Shown: positions 1 through 11,857, numbered from the stretch's first letter. The stretch: DNA of 64,000 nt from Bromus sterilis (GCA_950022295.1 OX465598.1:63844001-63908000); one strand, 5' to 3'. The notes: generated from the letters alone by a model not told the origin. Made by a program: numbers and translations.

Positions 1-2276
1 CAAGCTCGCCAAGACTCGCGAGCGCCGACCTGCTTCCCCTTCTCTGCCGCAGTCCGGCGCCCCCCTTCAAGGTCTCCGCCGCCCTGCAGCCCCCCGTCCA
101 CGAGCACCAGCAGGCCGAGCTCCTCGCCGACGTTCGCCCCAAGCTCTGCACGCGTCAAGGTCGACCTGCGCCTCCTCAATCGCGACGGCCGTTGCCTCCC
201 CGCTGCTGGTGAGCCATGTCGCCGCCCCCCTGCTTCACCCTCCGCGATGAACAGCGACACGCGAGCCTCTCTGCTTCGTCCCCTTCAGCGCCAAGAGCTC
301 CTGCAGCACGCCAACAAACGTCGTCCGCCTCCATCCGTGCTGCCAAGGCCTCCAAGTTCCGTTCGTGTTGACCCCCAGGAAGGACCAACGTCACATTCTG
401 CCTCACTGCACGGCTTCTTGCCAAGCTCTGTCCATGTTGCTACGGCCAGATGAACGATGCGGCTGCATACTGTGTCACAGGGACGCCAAGATCTGCCAAG
501 CTCGTCACGCCAAGTACTACCCTGCGCCCGTGGAACGCCCAGATCGTGTACCTGTGCCAAGACCAACTGTACCTGAAGACCTCCGTCACGGACATCAAGT
601 TCTCCGACACGGAACTCCAAGTCCTCCTTCACGGATCCGAACACCATTTCTCCGCAACCGTCGAACCTCGGATCCGAACCGAAACATGCGAAACCCCGCT
701 ACCCTAGTTTATAGAATGTCACCTATCTTATGCATTAAAATGTTCATGCCGCATTGCATATCATTTGGGTTTGGGTAATTAGCTTCTATTATTCTAGCCT
801 TGTATTATGATGCTTTAGTTGTGTCACGTTCCTATCCACCTATACCCATGATTTTGCAACCTCATAGACCGACATCCCTCTTATTACCTGTTGCTTGTTT
901 GTTTGTAGCCTTGCGAGTCCTAGGCGTGCTTAGCGTTTGTGTTCTAGTCTTGTTGTCTCATCATGTTGGATCGGTTTGGGATAATACATGACCTTTAATT
1001 AAATTGTTGTTACCATGGGAATAATGAATGAGATAAGACACTTGTGTGTGGCCGTTGCTTATGCTTCGGTAATTACGTTTTGGCTTGCTCGTGTCGCCCT
1101 AGGACCCGATCGTTCTTGTTATCTGTTCTGAGACTGAGCGCACTAACCACCTGTGAGAGTTGTGGGACTCTCCCTGATTACTACCAGAACTACTTCTTTT
1201 CCAGGGGCCACCATTAGTTTGGGTGTTTCAAACGAGCATACACATATTATAATGTTTGCAGGTACGCGCGAGTTGATGGAACCTGTTCCGATGTTACGAT
1301 TGCACTTGGCATATAGGTGCGGCACGTGTGTTTATCGCATGTTGAGCAGGTTACTCCTCGTGCCCTGGCCTATTTCAACCGTGCACGTAACCTTTAGGCC
1401 CATTATAGAGAATCGGCCGGACTCTTGACACGGATAACCTAGATGGGTGGCTCCCTGGACTTCTTGTATGGATGGGACAATTTTCGTGTTGTGATGCCTT
1501 GAAGGGCATACCTTTTATCGTGCCTTAGGGGTTGATCGAACGGTTGGGTACATTAGTGCACCCCTGCAGGGTTAAATATTTTCGTGAAGCCGTGTCCGCG
1601 GTTATGGACTACTCAAGAGCACCGTGACTTGATCATGTAAAACTTACATTAATTGATAATAAATGTGCCTAGTAAGTTTGCCTACTCAACTCAATAACCC
1701 ATAAAATTTGTCCACTGTGTGAGTGCCGTTGGATTAGTAACATCGGCTGGGTTATGTTTGGTGTTAGAATCTAGTTGGTTATACGCTCTCTCATCTTCTT
1801 TATAGACGGAAGTTGTAGCGTGTCTCTATAGCTGTTGTAGTGCATGCTTTGCTGCCGCTAAGACTAGGTAGTTCCATGTAGGCGAGAGCGGCCGAATTCC
1901 AAGTCTTGCTGAGTACACGCCCCTCTGTACTCACCCTCGCTCCTTCTCCCTTTTTGTCGGCAACCCTTGGCCCGACTTTTACAGGTTTGTTGACAGACGA
2001 CGTTAGCTTGGTTACCCTTCCGGCTTGGCCTGGGCAGGGTTATGGCGCGATTTGGTTATCTTCAGGACTCTTAGTCCAATTTGTATTCTTGTCCGTACTC
2101 GGATACTATTTTGCTTCCGCTCTTTTTTTTATCTCTGATATGTATTTGTTGGATCTTGACTCGTTGGAGTCGTTGTTGTATAAAATCGTTTGAGGGTTCC
2201 GCGAATTTGTTGTGGAATCATGTTGTAATGATATTACTACGTGGCCGTCCCCACTCGCAACGGTGGAGGCATCACA
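1..2276 (+). mobile_element. 3' portion of a Ty3/gypsy-type LTR (left end outside window)
   Basis: No ORF longer than 140 codons is convincing. The stretch ends in GGAGGCATCACA at 2265-2276, a plausible CA terminus, and the next base resumes the interrupted reverse transcriptase of a minus-strand Copia element. A block at about 1558-1605 (CACCCCTGCAGGG, then GTCCGCGGTTATGG) resembles blocks I recall from Triticeae gypsy LTRs. The first 600 bases are GC-rich, the rest AT-richer. I infer that this is the 3' LTR of a plus-strand gypsy element inserted into the Copia element. The LTR start and any TSD partner are not in view, so family and true length are unknown. Confidence 0.5.
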
Positions 2277-4194
2277 GATAGCTAATAGAATCCTAACGGA
2301 CTTAAGCATCGCTACGGGTGAGAAAGTCTCATCGTAGTCCATTCCTTGAATTTGTCGGAACCCCTTCGCGACTAATCGAGATTTATAGAGGGTGATATTA
2401 CCGTCCGCGTCCGTTTTTCTTCTTGAATATCCATTTAGACCCTACGGCCTTTCGGTCCTCGGGTAAGTCCACCAAAGTCCATACTTGGTTTTGATACATG
2501 GATTCAATCTCGGATTCCATGGCCTTGCGCCATTTATTGTACTCGGGTCCCATCATTGCTTCTTCATAACTCGTAGGTTCATCATCCTTATTATCCAATA
2601 AGAAGATGTTCATGACGGGCTCATAAAACTCGGGAGGATTATGTGGCCGTGATGATCTATGAGGTGCGATTGGATTAGCATCCGGAGTTTCGTGATGTGA
2701 ATCACTAGCTCTCTCCGTACTTGAAGATGCCGGCGCCGAACCATCTTCAGGCGTTGCGCAAATCTCTTCTTCGGGAGAAGGTTACAAAACCTCGTCTAAT
2801 TCAATCTTCTTTCCATCAACTTCTCTTGAGAGGAACTCAGTCTCAAGAAAAGCTCCGTTTCTAGCGACAAATACCTTGTCGTCGGACTTGTGATAGAAAT
2901 AATAACCCGCAGTTTCCTTTGGGTATCCTATGAAGATGCATTTTTCCTCTTTGGTTTGGATCTTATCCGGTTGTAATACTTTGACGTAAGCATCACAACC
3001 CCAAACCTTCAGAAACGACAAATTGGGCTTCTTCCCATACCATAGTTCATATGGTGTCGTCTCAACGACTTTTGATGGTGCCCTATTTAAAGTGAATGCG
3101 GCAGACTCTAATGCATAGCCCCAAAATGATAGTGGAAGATCTGTATGGGAAATCATTGATCGCACCATATCAAGCAGTGTGCGATTGCGGCGTTCGGACA
3201 CTCCGTTTCTTTGGGGCGTTCCGGCCGGTGTTAATTGTGATACAATCCCACACTTTCGCAAATGTGTGCCAAACTCGTAACTCAGATATTCACCTCCGCG
3301 ATCAGAGCGAAGGAACTTAATCTTCTTGTTACGATGATTCTCAACCTCATTCCAAAACTCTTTGAATTTCTCAAAAGTTTCAGACTTATGTTTCATCAAA
3401 TAGATATATCCATATCTACTCAAATCATCAGTAAAGGTGAGGAAATAGCGATATCCACTGCGGGTTGATATACTCATGGGTCCACATACATTCGTATGTA
3501 TGATCTCCAATAAGTTCGTAGCCCTTTCAACAATACCGCTGAATGGGTTACGAGCCATCTTTCCCATTAGACAAGGTTCGCATGTACCAAGCGAGTTGAA
3601 GTCGAGTGGTTCTAGAAGTAGTCCATCACCATGGAGTTTCTTTATGCGCTTTATGCCTATATGACCCAAACGGCAGTGCCACAAATATGTGTTATCGCTA
3701 GTTCCACTCTTGAATCTCTTGACGTGGATGTTGTGCACATGTGTATCACTAATATCGAGGTTTAATAGAAAGAAACCATCAACTATTGGTGCATGACCAT
3801 AGAAGATATTATTCATGTAAATAGAACAACCATTGTTCTCAGATTTAAATGAATAACCGTCTTCGTACAAACGTGATCCGGAGATGATGTTCATACTCAA
3901 CGCTGGCACCAAGTAGCAGTTGCTTAGGTTTAAAACTAAACCTGATGGTAGATGCAAAGGATAAGTTCCTACGGCGACGACATCGACCCTATGGCCGTTG
4001 CCTACTCGCATAGTCACCTCATCCTTCTGCAATCTTCTAATGTTCTTTAGCTCTTGTCTTGAGTTACATATGTTTGCTATATAACCCGTATAAAAAACCC
4101 AAGAGCTACTCTGAACACCAGTCAGATACACATCAATAACATGTATATCGGTCGATATACCTCTCTTGATGTTTCCCACTTCCTTTGCTTCCAA
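2277..4194 (-). pseudogene. pol: Ty1/copia pol: GAG-pre-integrase, integrase, start of RT
   Basis: The stretch 4194-2782 has no internal stop. It shows the zinc-binding GAG-pre-integrase motif (WHCRLGHIG, CEPCLMGK) and then the integrase core with the catalytic acids in HTNVCGPM, FTDDLSRYGY and the glutamate of QRNGVSERRNRT. An in-frame TAA at 2782-2784 stands where the family usually has Gln. The same frame continues through the RT opening (EPTSYEEAM, WTLVDLP) to about 2425, where one extra A in an A-run shifts the frame. The RT then resumes as VDYDETFSPV-like sequence (2300-2342) until the gypsy LTR. The fingers region is present but the YVDD catalytic centre is absent. No active enzyme could be made. 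Confidence 0.85.
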
Positions 4195-4734
4195 ATGTTT
4201 GGGGCAATCCCGTATCCGGTGACCAAGATCTTTGCAATAGAATCATCTAATTTTACTCAAAAGCTTTCTTCTCTTGCGAGAATTTCTTTTGGGCTTAAAT
4301 TCAGTGCAACTCTTAATCGTCGACCTTGAACGATTATGTTTGTTACCAATATTGAGTTTTTCGAGCTTCACGGAAGCCATCATGATCTCCATCATGTATG
4401 CATAATTAAAGAACATCTTCTTTAATTCTTTCATGATTTCCATAGGCTCTTGGTGTTCAAATAAGGTTACGAGCCAGGGCTCGATGCTTAATATGATCCC
4501 ATACTTCACATTATTGTAACAAACGATGCGTGCCATATAGGCATCACTCTCATCTTGAGACGCATTAAGAGCAGGAGCTTCACCCAACGGTGTTTGGATC
4601 ACATACGTTAGGGACAACGTATCTAGTAATCCAGTGAAGTTGTTATACCAAGCTAAGTAATTGGATCCAGATGATTTCAGTTTCTCAAACTCTTGGAACT
4701 TTCTAAAATTGATAGGAGTTACGGGGCTTGTCAT
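4195..4734 (-). pseudogene. gag: Ty1/copia gag with disrupted CCHC knuckle
   Basis: The reading frame opens at the ATG at 4734 (MTSPVTPINF) and shows the Copia gag fold signature (SGSNYLAWYNNF, then MKELKKMFF). It stops at the TGA of 4243-4245. That codon lies where the first Cys of the CCHC knuckle should be: the following residues read FYCKDLGHRIRDC, so a Cys codon has become a stop. The frame is continuous with pol downstream. At 163 codons it is shorter than a usual BARE gag, and the segment between the UBN2-like region and the knuckle appears internally deleted. Confidence 0.75.
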
Positions 4735-5934
4735 CTACAAAAGGTTTGCAACACATTAAGACTATGTTTATGATATCTAGTTCATTATTAATCTAGTAAT
4801 TAATCCTATGAACTCCCACTGAAAACAACATCCCTCAGTTGCTCAGTGTCACACGTCCCAAATCCGCTACTTCACGTCCGATTGACACGAGAGGTGAAGG
4901 AGCTTCAAAGGTAGACGATTCATCGTCAATCACTACTCCGTGTGATTCGTGTGTGACCTTTCCGTCCTTGTGCTCCGGTCAAAGTCTATACTTGCTCTAG
5001 ACCATCAAGTAAACCTAAATACTTTCGTCTGTACGAGACTACCTCCACATGTGTGAGAAATAGCCTCATATCGTTGTATGTGAACGAATGGATCTATCAC
5101 GCCCGATTAACACGTAGCGCTATGAAACGTCGAACTGTAGCAATGTTGCATATTTAGGGGAGCACATAATCTATGATATTTTTCGGAGGGATCACCTTAT
5201 AATGCTGCTGTCGTTTCTAAGCACTACAAGATGCACAAAAAGATTAACTCATCACATGCAGTTAATATGTGATATGGTATAGCCTTTTCTTCACGTCAAG
5301 TACTCCTCTTGCCGTGCTGGTACGACCCTCATAGTCGTAGGTGCCACGGTCTCAATGGCCAAGTACTTACTTGTACTCTGGAATAAGAAAAGACAAAACA
5401 AGATTAAACAAGTAGCGCAATAGACATTGCTATACCACATCATGGTTCCCCTGCAAAACCAAGTTAGACGCCGCTACATAGTTGAGCATATTTTACGTGG
5501 CTTCTAGGGGTTGCGTCACTCAAGATCGTCCATCTACTTACGCAAAGCCACAACGCGGATCTGCTCGTTGCTTATTAACCATTGCGGGGTGTTCAACGAA
5601 GTAAGACGACAATCGTCTTAAACCATTGACCATTAACTCGTTCATAACTATGAGCCCCGTGTAGCATCTCAAAGAGATCTACAAGCTTCATTGAGCAACT
5701 TCATTTTTACTAAGGTGGATGAGTCTGACAATCGTAAATCACATACACAATGTAAAATTGTGTTTCTTGTGAAACCGGTCTCGCATATGCCTATGCGTAA
5801 AGTCGGTCCGATCCAGATTCAATCCACGATACCGCAAAAACATCAATTGAACAATGAAGTAGCAAGCAAGAAGATCCAACGCCCACGAGTACCATCGTGT
5901 TCTATATCGTACCAAGCATCTACGCATAGACGAG
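4735..5934 (-). other. Copia leader between PBS and gag
   Basis: This is non-coding on both strands. It is homologous, in opposite orientation, to the leaders at 26550-27735, 47074-48102 and 54060-55270. Shared blocks include the stretch with CACATGTGGAGATAG and the block around ACGGGGCTCACGGTTAG. It would form the 5' untranslated part of the transcript and probably carries packaging signals, which I cannot define. Confidence 0.6.
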
Positions 5935-5947
5935 GCTCTGACACCAC
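5935..5947 (-). promoter_or_regulatory. Primer binding site (initiator Met-tRNA type)
   Basis: On the minus strand the bases directly after the LTR read GTGGTGTCAGAG. This is one substitution from the standard TGGTATCAGAGC complement of initiator tRNA-Met. The position right next to the LTR CA terminus supports the call. Confidence 0.75.
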
Positions 5948-7862
5948 TGTTGGGATTCGCAGCATGGAAAATAAAAAAATCCTACGCATAAACGAATAAC
6001 CAAGATCGCATCTAGGTGATGCTCGTAACGAAGAGGTTACGTGATCTACATACCGTTGATGTAGATCTTGTCCGGAACCTTGACGGAGTCCGTTGATGAC
6101 GATGTTCACGATCCGTCTTCTCTCGAAGTTCCAATCTCGATCAAGAGCCTCAAGTGCGACGCCTCCTAGGTGATACACACGTACGGCTTGATGTCGTCGA
6201 TGCTTCCCCGTTCCCAGCAAGTAGGCAACGAAGTAGAGAGATCACGCCGTTATCTCGACGGTGAGACAACGGCCTTGGCGCAAATCCGGCAGGGCTCCGC
6301 CCGGACGGTGTTGAAGAAGATCGCCGGAAAAACTAGGGTTTCCGGCGAGATCACTCCAGCGACGACCCTCCGCAACGGCACGAGGGCGCGGTGCAAGAGG
6401 CGGGACGGCGGAGGCCGACGACGGCTAGTCGCACGGCGGCGGCGGAGACGGGCGGCGGGCGACGGGTGGCCGGGCGGCGGCGGCGGCGAGCGGGCGGACG
6501 GCGGCGGCGAGCGGGTGGACGGAGGTGGCGCGGCGGCTCGGGCGGGAGGAGAGAGAAGCGCCGGGGCTGCGGGCGTGGGTGTGTCCTTGGCTACCCCCGG
6601 GGTCTCGTTTATATAGGCGGACGGAGGAGGCCGTAGGAACGTGTCCATACCGAACTCCAACTCAATCCTATATGATCTCAAACTCAATATGGAATCTTCC
6701 GGAGTGTCCGTATTGGGAAGGGACGGAGTGTCCCTTCCCCATACCAAACTGAGTGGAGGGAGGTGGGCTCCCTCCACCCACCGACCAGCCCAGCCGGCCG
6801 GCTCCCTGGGGCGCGCGGGCCCACTCGGCCCAAGGTCAGTGGGTTCCCCCCCTTCCGGAACTTTCCAGAACTTTCCAGTTTTACCCGAAAATTCCCGGAA
6901 CCACTTCCATATATGCATCCTTATGTTTTCCGCCATTCCGGAGCCAACCGTGATATTCTCCGAGTCATCCGAGTCTTCTAAAACCATGCGCCTAATATCT
7001 CAACTACCCTAGCGACATACAACCTTAAGTGTGTGACCCTATGGGTTCGTGAATGTCTGGGTATGACCACTCTCATGGCCATTGGTAACAGAGGGATCTG
7101 GAAAGCCATGCCACCCCCGCACATTCATCGAAGTTCTTTTATCGAGAATCGAACCATGTTGTCTAACATATATTAATTCCCATGTCCTGCGATATCTTGG
7201 TTACCCAAGATTATGATTGTCGGTGCCAATTCACCTTGTTCAATCTCGTTACCGGTAAGCACTCTTTACTCATCATAATATAGCACTCTCTTGTGACAGA
7301 GTCACGTGTTTGCAAACGGTAGAGTGTATATTACTGAGCGGGCCTAGAGAATATCTTTTTGTTACTTGGATGGACAAATCCCACTCTTGAACACACACAA
7401 GCCTACAAGGTATCGGCGGTAGCACCCACAAGATAACTTTATAATCACTCATTTAAGATGTGACGTTTGCAGCGAGAAAAGCACCACCACCGATACCCGA
7501 GAGTTGTGTGATCTCATGGTCAAAGGAATAGATATGAAGACAAATAGAGAAGCTACTACAATCGGAACATTGTAACACGATCAATCGTTTCGCTTTGAGC
7601 TTTGGGTCATGTCCATCACATTATTATCCAATAATGTGACTACGCTAATAAGTAAACACAGTTCCTTTGGTTAAGGAAACATTAACCAAACAACTTACTT
7701 AGCGACTAGTATAGAGGCATACTAGGGACCAACATTTATTCTCCACACAAGTATTATGTTTCCACAAATAATACAGTCAAGCATGGTGAATAAACAATAT
7801 CATAAACTTGAATTGATGATAAAATATCCTTTATTTTTGCCTCTTGGGCACCAATTCCAACA
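5948..7862 (-). repeat. 5' LTR of the minus-strand Copia element (1915 bp)
   Basis: On the minus strand it begins TGTTGGAATTGGTGCCCAAG at 7862 and ends CCCAACA at 5948, directly before the PBS. Length and layout match the 1.9-kb LTRs at 24591-26534 and 52129-54039: an AT-rich U3, a TATA box, then a GC-rich transcribed part. The GC-rich segment at 6370-6560 has long stop-free runs in several frames (Pro, Arg, Gly rich), which are shadows. It has no mate in the window. Confidence 0.85.
6608..6615 (-). promoter_or_regulatory. LTR TATA box
   Basis: TATATAAA on the minus strand lies in the same place within the LTR as the TATA boxes of the other three LTRs here. It is just upstream of a conserved GA(G/C)CCC block and the GC-rich leader. 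It is the probable RNA polymerase II start region. Confidence 0.55.
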
Positions 7863-8035
7863 TCTCCATCAATCAATAAAGGCCGAGCAGGAAGTAGGTC
7901 TTTACCTCACGACAAGGGGCCGAACCTGGGTAAATCCCGTTTTCCCCTTGTAACTCGACCCGAAGATGTCTACTTCCCCCAACTCCACGCAATCTAAGCT
8001 ACCCCCTGTAGCATCTGCCGTGCCAATACCACGAC
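7863..8035. mobile_element. Short gypsy LTR fragment
   Basis: The segment contains AAGTAGGTCTTTACCTC and GGGGCCGAACCTGGGTAAA. Nearly the same sequence recurs at 45637-45690 within the LTR of another gypsy element. It is wedged between the Copia 5' LTR and the Tekay 3' LTR remnant, so it is a leftover of a third element. Both ends are broken. Confidence 0.6.
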
Positions 8036-8572
8036 ATCCAAGATATGCCATCACATGGTGGTCTCACTAATCAAATGACATTTACAATCTAGCTTAATTA
8101 TGTGTAACAATGCATAAGTGATACAAGCAATGATAATTATCCAACAAATAAGCAATAACAATCATGGTCTTGGTTGCACTAGGGTGGCAAGCATAGATCA
8201 TTTCAGACAAACAAGCAATCATGAGCTAAATAATGGAATTATTAATCATGGCCATTTAGTAGCATTTTATGAATGTTATGGTTTCGGCCAAGATCCAATT
8301 ATGGGGTTTATAGTAGCATATTGATCTTGTAGTACTTCCTAAGTTTATTCTACACTTGATCACATGAGTTTAAATTAATATACTCAACATACCTGAGAGG
8401 GTTTTAGTTGGGGTCTTAGTTCTAGTGTTGATGTTGTTTTAGTGATGAGATTAATGAGAATCCTAGGGTTTTAGGCAATGGTGAAAATTGCTACTTAGAG
8501 AAATATGCTGAACTTAAATGTTCAAATTCCACCTAAATTTACTCACTTGGTTCCAAAAGTTGCAATGTCACA
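8036..8572 (-). repeat. 3' LTR remnant of the Tekay element
   Basis: It is nearly identical to 33663-34200, the outer end of the element's 5' LTR, including CCAAGATATGCCATCACATG and the terminus CAATGTCACA. The rest of the LTR is missing, and an unrelated gypsy scrap begins at 8035. An apparent 68-codon ORF at 8118-8324 recurs at 33745-33951 only because the LTR is duplicated. It is not a gene. Confidence 0.85.
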
Positions 8573-8584
8573 GATCACTCCCAC

Positions 8585-9489
8585 TTAAAATGAATCTCGT
8601 CCCCGAGATTCGGTGTTCCATCTCTCCAAGCGTGAGGCGTACTCTGCCTTGAGATAATCCTCGGTCTCCCATGTAGCTTCATCCTCGGAGTGGTTGCTCC
8701 ATTGCACCTTGTATCTTCGTTGACACTCCGTCTATTTACTCGGGTTGCAGAATCCAAGATCTTCACGGGCACTTCCCGATAGGTAAGGTCGGTGTTGAAA
8801 TCTATGGCCTTGGAGTCTATTTCCTTGTACCTAGCTGCATGTTCTGGCAACTTCAAGATCTTTTGGAGCAATGACACGTGAAACACGTCGTGAAATTCCG
8901 ATAAGTGAGGGGAAAGTTCAAGTTGGTAAGATACTTCTCCTCGTTGGGATATGATCTTAAAGGGTCCAATATACCGTGGTGCAAGCTTTCCTTTAACATG
9001 GAACATTTGCATTCCCTTCAGCGGTGTCACTCTGAGATAAACATGGTCTCCTTCATTGAAGATGAGTTCTCTTCTTCATCATCCGCATAACTCTTCTGTC
9101 TAGATTGAGAGGCTTTCAGTCGCTCTCAGATTAAATGCATGGTCTCTTCAGCTTCTTTGAGACTGTCAGTTCCAAAGATCTTGCCGTCTCCAGTTTCTGC
9201 CCAGTTCAATGGGGTGCGGCATTTTCTTCCGTACAAGGCTTGAAAAGGTGCCATCTTCAAGAATGGTTTGTTTGAGTTTGGGGTCGTTTGGTACACAAAG
9301 ACGTGTGTTGTACCATAGAACTCCCTTGTCATCAACATTGAATCCTTTCAGCTTCGTCTTACTCAGTCGGTTATTGATTCCTTCAATGCTTGGGTCTCCT
9401 TTCTGGGCTCTCTTGATAGTATCGAACAAGGTTGGTTTCAGCTCAAGGTGAGCTAGATAACCATGGCTCGCTAGTTCAACTCCAATCTT
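8585..9489 (-). pseudogene. pol: Tekay integrase remnant with chromodomain, core deleted
   Basis: The zinc-finger approach (DDKGVLWYNTRLCVP, 9300-9340) runs to LKQTILED and then jumps at about 9260 directly to MAPFQALYGRKCRTPLNW. Several hundred codons, including the catalytic DDE core, are therefore deleted, with a frame change at the joint. The C-terminal GPY/F-type region (KLAPRYIGPFKI) and SEFHDVFHVS follow. The chromodomain is visible in another frame (RRYKVQWSNHSEDEATWE, about 8650-8715), ending at a TAA at 8585-8587. Chromodomains direct chromovirus integration to heterochromatin marks; this copy cannot integrate. Confidence 0.8.
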
Positions 9490-10487
9490 CTAAAACTCGT
9501 TACACAACTTGGGTTGAGTTACCTTGATCATGGTATTCAACGAACAAGGCTCTCTGCTAAGGGCATCTGCTACAACATTTGCTTTTCCGGGGTGGTAGTG
9601 GATACCCAGATCATAATCCTTGATGAGTTCTATCCACCTTCTCTGCCTCATATTCAACTCTTTCTGCATGAAGATATACTTCAGGCTCTTGTGGTCGGTA
9701 TAGATCTCACATCTATTTCTCATGATATAGTGGCGCCATGTTTTGAGTGCATGGACCACCGCTGCAAGCTCGAGATCATGAGTGGGGTAATTCAGCTCAT
9801 GAGGTCGAAGTTGCCTGGTTAGATATGCGATCACATTCCCCTCTTGCATCAGGACACATCCTAGTCCTAGCTTCGAGGCATCACAATACACATCAAAACT
9901 CTTGGTGACATCCGACATGGTCATGATGGATGCGGATACCAATCTGTTCTTCAGCTCTCGAAAACTAGCTTCACATTTGTCGGTCCATTCAAACTTCTTA
10001 TCCTTCATCAGTAGTTGCTTCAGTGGCCGGGCAATACTGGAAAAGCCTTCTACAAACTTGCGGGAATAGCCGGCTAATCCCAGAAATCGCCGAACTTCCT
10101 TCGGATTGGTTGGGGGTTTCATCTTTACTACCGAGGATACCGTTGAAGGATTCACGGAAACACCTCCAGCATATAAGACATGCCCAATAAATCCTACTTC
10201 TTTCAGCAAAAACTTGCATTTGCTAAACTTAGCATACAGTTGATGCTTCCGTAGGGTGCGTAGCACTTCCCTCAAATGTTCAACGTGCTCCTTCTCCGAT
10301 TTGGAGTAAACGAGAATATCGTCAATGAACACCACGACAAACTTCTGAAGGTAATTTAGGAACACCTTATTCATGAGGTTCATGAAATAGGCGAGGGCAT
10401 TGGTCAGTCCAAAAGACATTACGGTGTACTCGTACAATCCGTATCTAGTGGTGAAAGCAGTCTTTGGAATGTCTGACTCTCGGACAT
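9490..10487 (-). pseudogene. pol: Tekay reverse transcriptase (palm/thumb) and RNase H
   Basis: The frame resumes after the transposon insertion as VRESDIPKTAF. It carries YTVMSFGLTNA, the catalytic FIDDILVYSK motif, the connection region, and RNase H with FDVYCDASKLGLG, LELAAVVHAL and YTDHKSLKY. It ends at a stop at 9490-9492, beyond which the frame reads on into the integrase region, so the stop is a point mutation. The polymerase acidic residues are intact here, but the gene is split by 4.5 kb of nested DNA. Confidence 0.9.
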
Positions 10488-11632
10488 TTAGGGTGTGTTT
10501 GGTAGCCTGTATGGGCTATCTCACCCTATACAAGCTGAGTGCAGCTAGGCTGACCACATACTACTTTGTTTTAATGAGTTGTGTTTGGTAGGTCGTATCA
10601 GTCGAGCTCTGCTGAGTTGAGACTCTGTTTGGTAGCCTGTACGAGTTGAGCCAGGCCAGATAGAAATAAAAAGCCATCAAGTCCCTGGAAAGAAAACGAA
10701 AAAGCGATCCGGTCCCTGTAAAGAAAATAAAAAAGCAATCGGGTCCTCTGAGCCAGTCCCAACGCTGTGCATCGCCGTGCGCCAACTGTTGCCGAGCGCC
10801 GCCGCCTGTTGCCCTACGCCGCGCGCCTCTGCGCTGTGCACCGCCGCCGCGCGCAGCGCGCCGCTGTGGTCACAAAGCCGCATGTCGTTGTGACCGTGTG
10901 CCGCCGCCTGCCGTTGTGCGCTGTAAGCACGGGGGAGGGCCAGAGCTCCTGCTCGAGGAAGAGGACAGATGAGGGGGGGCCAGGTGAGGCGGCGTGGTCT
11001 CCGTCCTGCTCGAGGGAGAGCCCGGAGGCGGTGGAGATCTCAGGGGCGGGAGGCGGGGCACAAGGACGAGTGGAGAATGGGATGCGGGGGGAAATGAACT
11101 GCTCCAGGGCGTGCTGGCGGTGACCCCTAGCGCTGGCTCGCGGGATTTTTCGGGCGACCTCAGCCAGGTTGAGTTGCGAAGCTCAATTTGAGCTTCACAA
11201 CCAAAGCTGGCCAGATGGGCCGGCCCGGCCCGGCACGGCACGCCAGCTCCGAAACGGGCCAGGCACGGCACGGCCCACGTCGGCACGCTTCACTCACGGG
11301 CCGTGCCGTGCCGGCACGCGGGCTGAGCTTCGAGGCCCAGGCACGGCACGAAGCTACTTGGGTCGGCCCGGTTGGCACGTTGGCCCGATTTCGCATGGCG
11401 GCCCTTTTGGCACACGGCGGCCCTTCTAGCACATCTGGCCCATCTGGCCCTTTAAAGTCAAAAAATATTTTAAAAAATCAGGAAAAATAAAAAAAATTGT
11501 TGGAATAAATATTGAGCTTTATTAATGGCTGCCTCATTAAAACCTTCCACCCCTAAGAAGTAAAAGAGTACAATGCCATGCTCTAGATTACAAAAGAAAA
11601 TATACTAACAGTACAACACTACAACTAAAATA

Positions 11633-11857
11633 CTACATGTCGGCTTGTTGCCCTGCGGCCGCGACTTGCTCGTCTCTCTTGATGTGTGCTTGTTTGTGCC
11701 GAGTTAGATGACCGATTGATCCATGTGGATAAATAGGTAGCAAGGCTTTGCATCTTTTGCACTTAGCTTTAGGCACATCGACACCGCGCTCCAGAATTGT
11801 TACTTCATCAAAGTAGGTCCACGCTAGCGATCTACGATGAACATTTGGAGCATCCAT
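11633..11857 (-). CDS. Small BED-type zinc-finger protein, hAT-derived (74 aa)
   Basis: The ORF starts at the ATG at 11857, the position matching the transposase start in the duplicated leader, and ends at 11633. Residues about 12-58 form one BED finger (WTYFDEV, then CKRCKALL, then HLTRHKQAH), which corresponds to WDYFDEE, CKRCSALY and HLNRHHKAH in the full transposase. It lacks the catalytic and dimerisation domains. A TATA-like TATAAAAGAGC lies about 75 bp upstream, and the downstream flank matches the transposase 3' flank, so it could be transcribed as its own unit. If made, it could bind the element's ends without catalysis. That role is inference; it may also be a simple relic. Confidence 0.6.
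   Translation of the reverse strand: MDAPNVHRRSLAWTYFDEVTILERGVDVPKAKCKRCKALLPIYPHGSIGHLTRHKQAHIKRDEQVAAAGQQADM

Larger units (their letters stand above)
2277..7862 (-). mobile_element. BARE/Angela-like Ty1/copia element, 3' end cut off
   Basis: Reading the minus strand, the order is 5' LTR (5948-7862), PBS, leader, gag, protease region, integrase, then the start of reverse transcriptase. This is the integrase-before-RT order of Ty1/copia. The element stops abruptly after the RT residues RILLAI at 2277, where gypsy LTR sequence begins, so RNase H, PPT and 3' LTR are missing. The five bases beyond the LTR are TCTCC (7863-7867); their partner is not in the window. gag and pol lie in one frame, broken by two in-frame stops and one frameshift. 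Confidence 0.85.

Noticed and set aside
6170..6987. Pro/Arg/Gly-rich ORFs up to 245 codons
   Set aside because: They fall inside the GC-rich segment of a Copia LTR; equivalent segments in the other LTRs give unrelated shadows.
8118..8324. 68-codon ORF conserved at 33745-33951
   Set aside because: The conservation is due to both lying in copies of the same LTR, with substitutions scattered over all codon positions.
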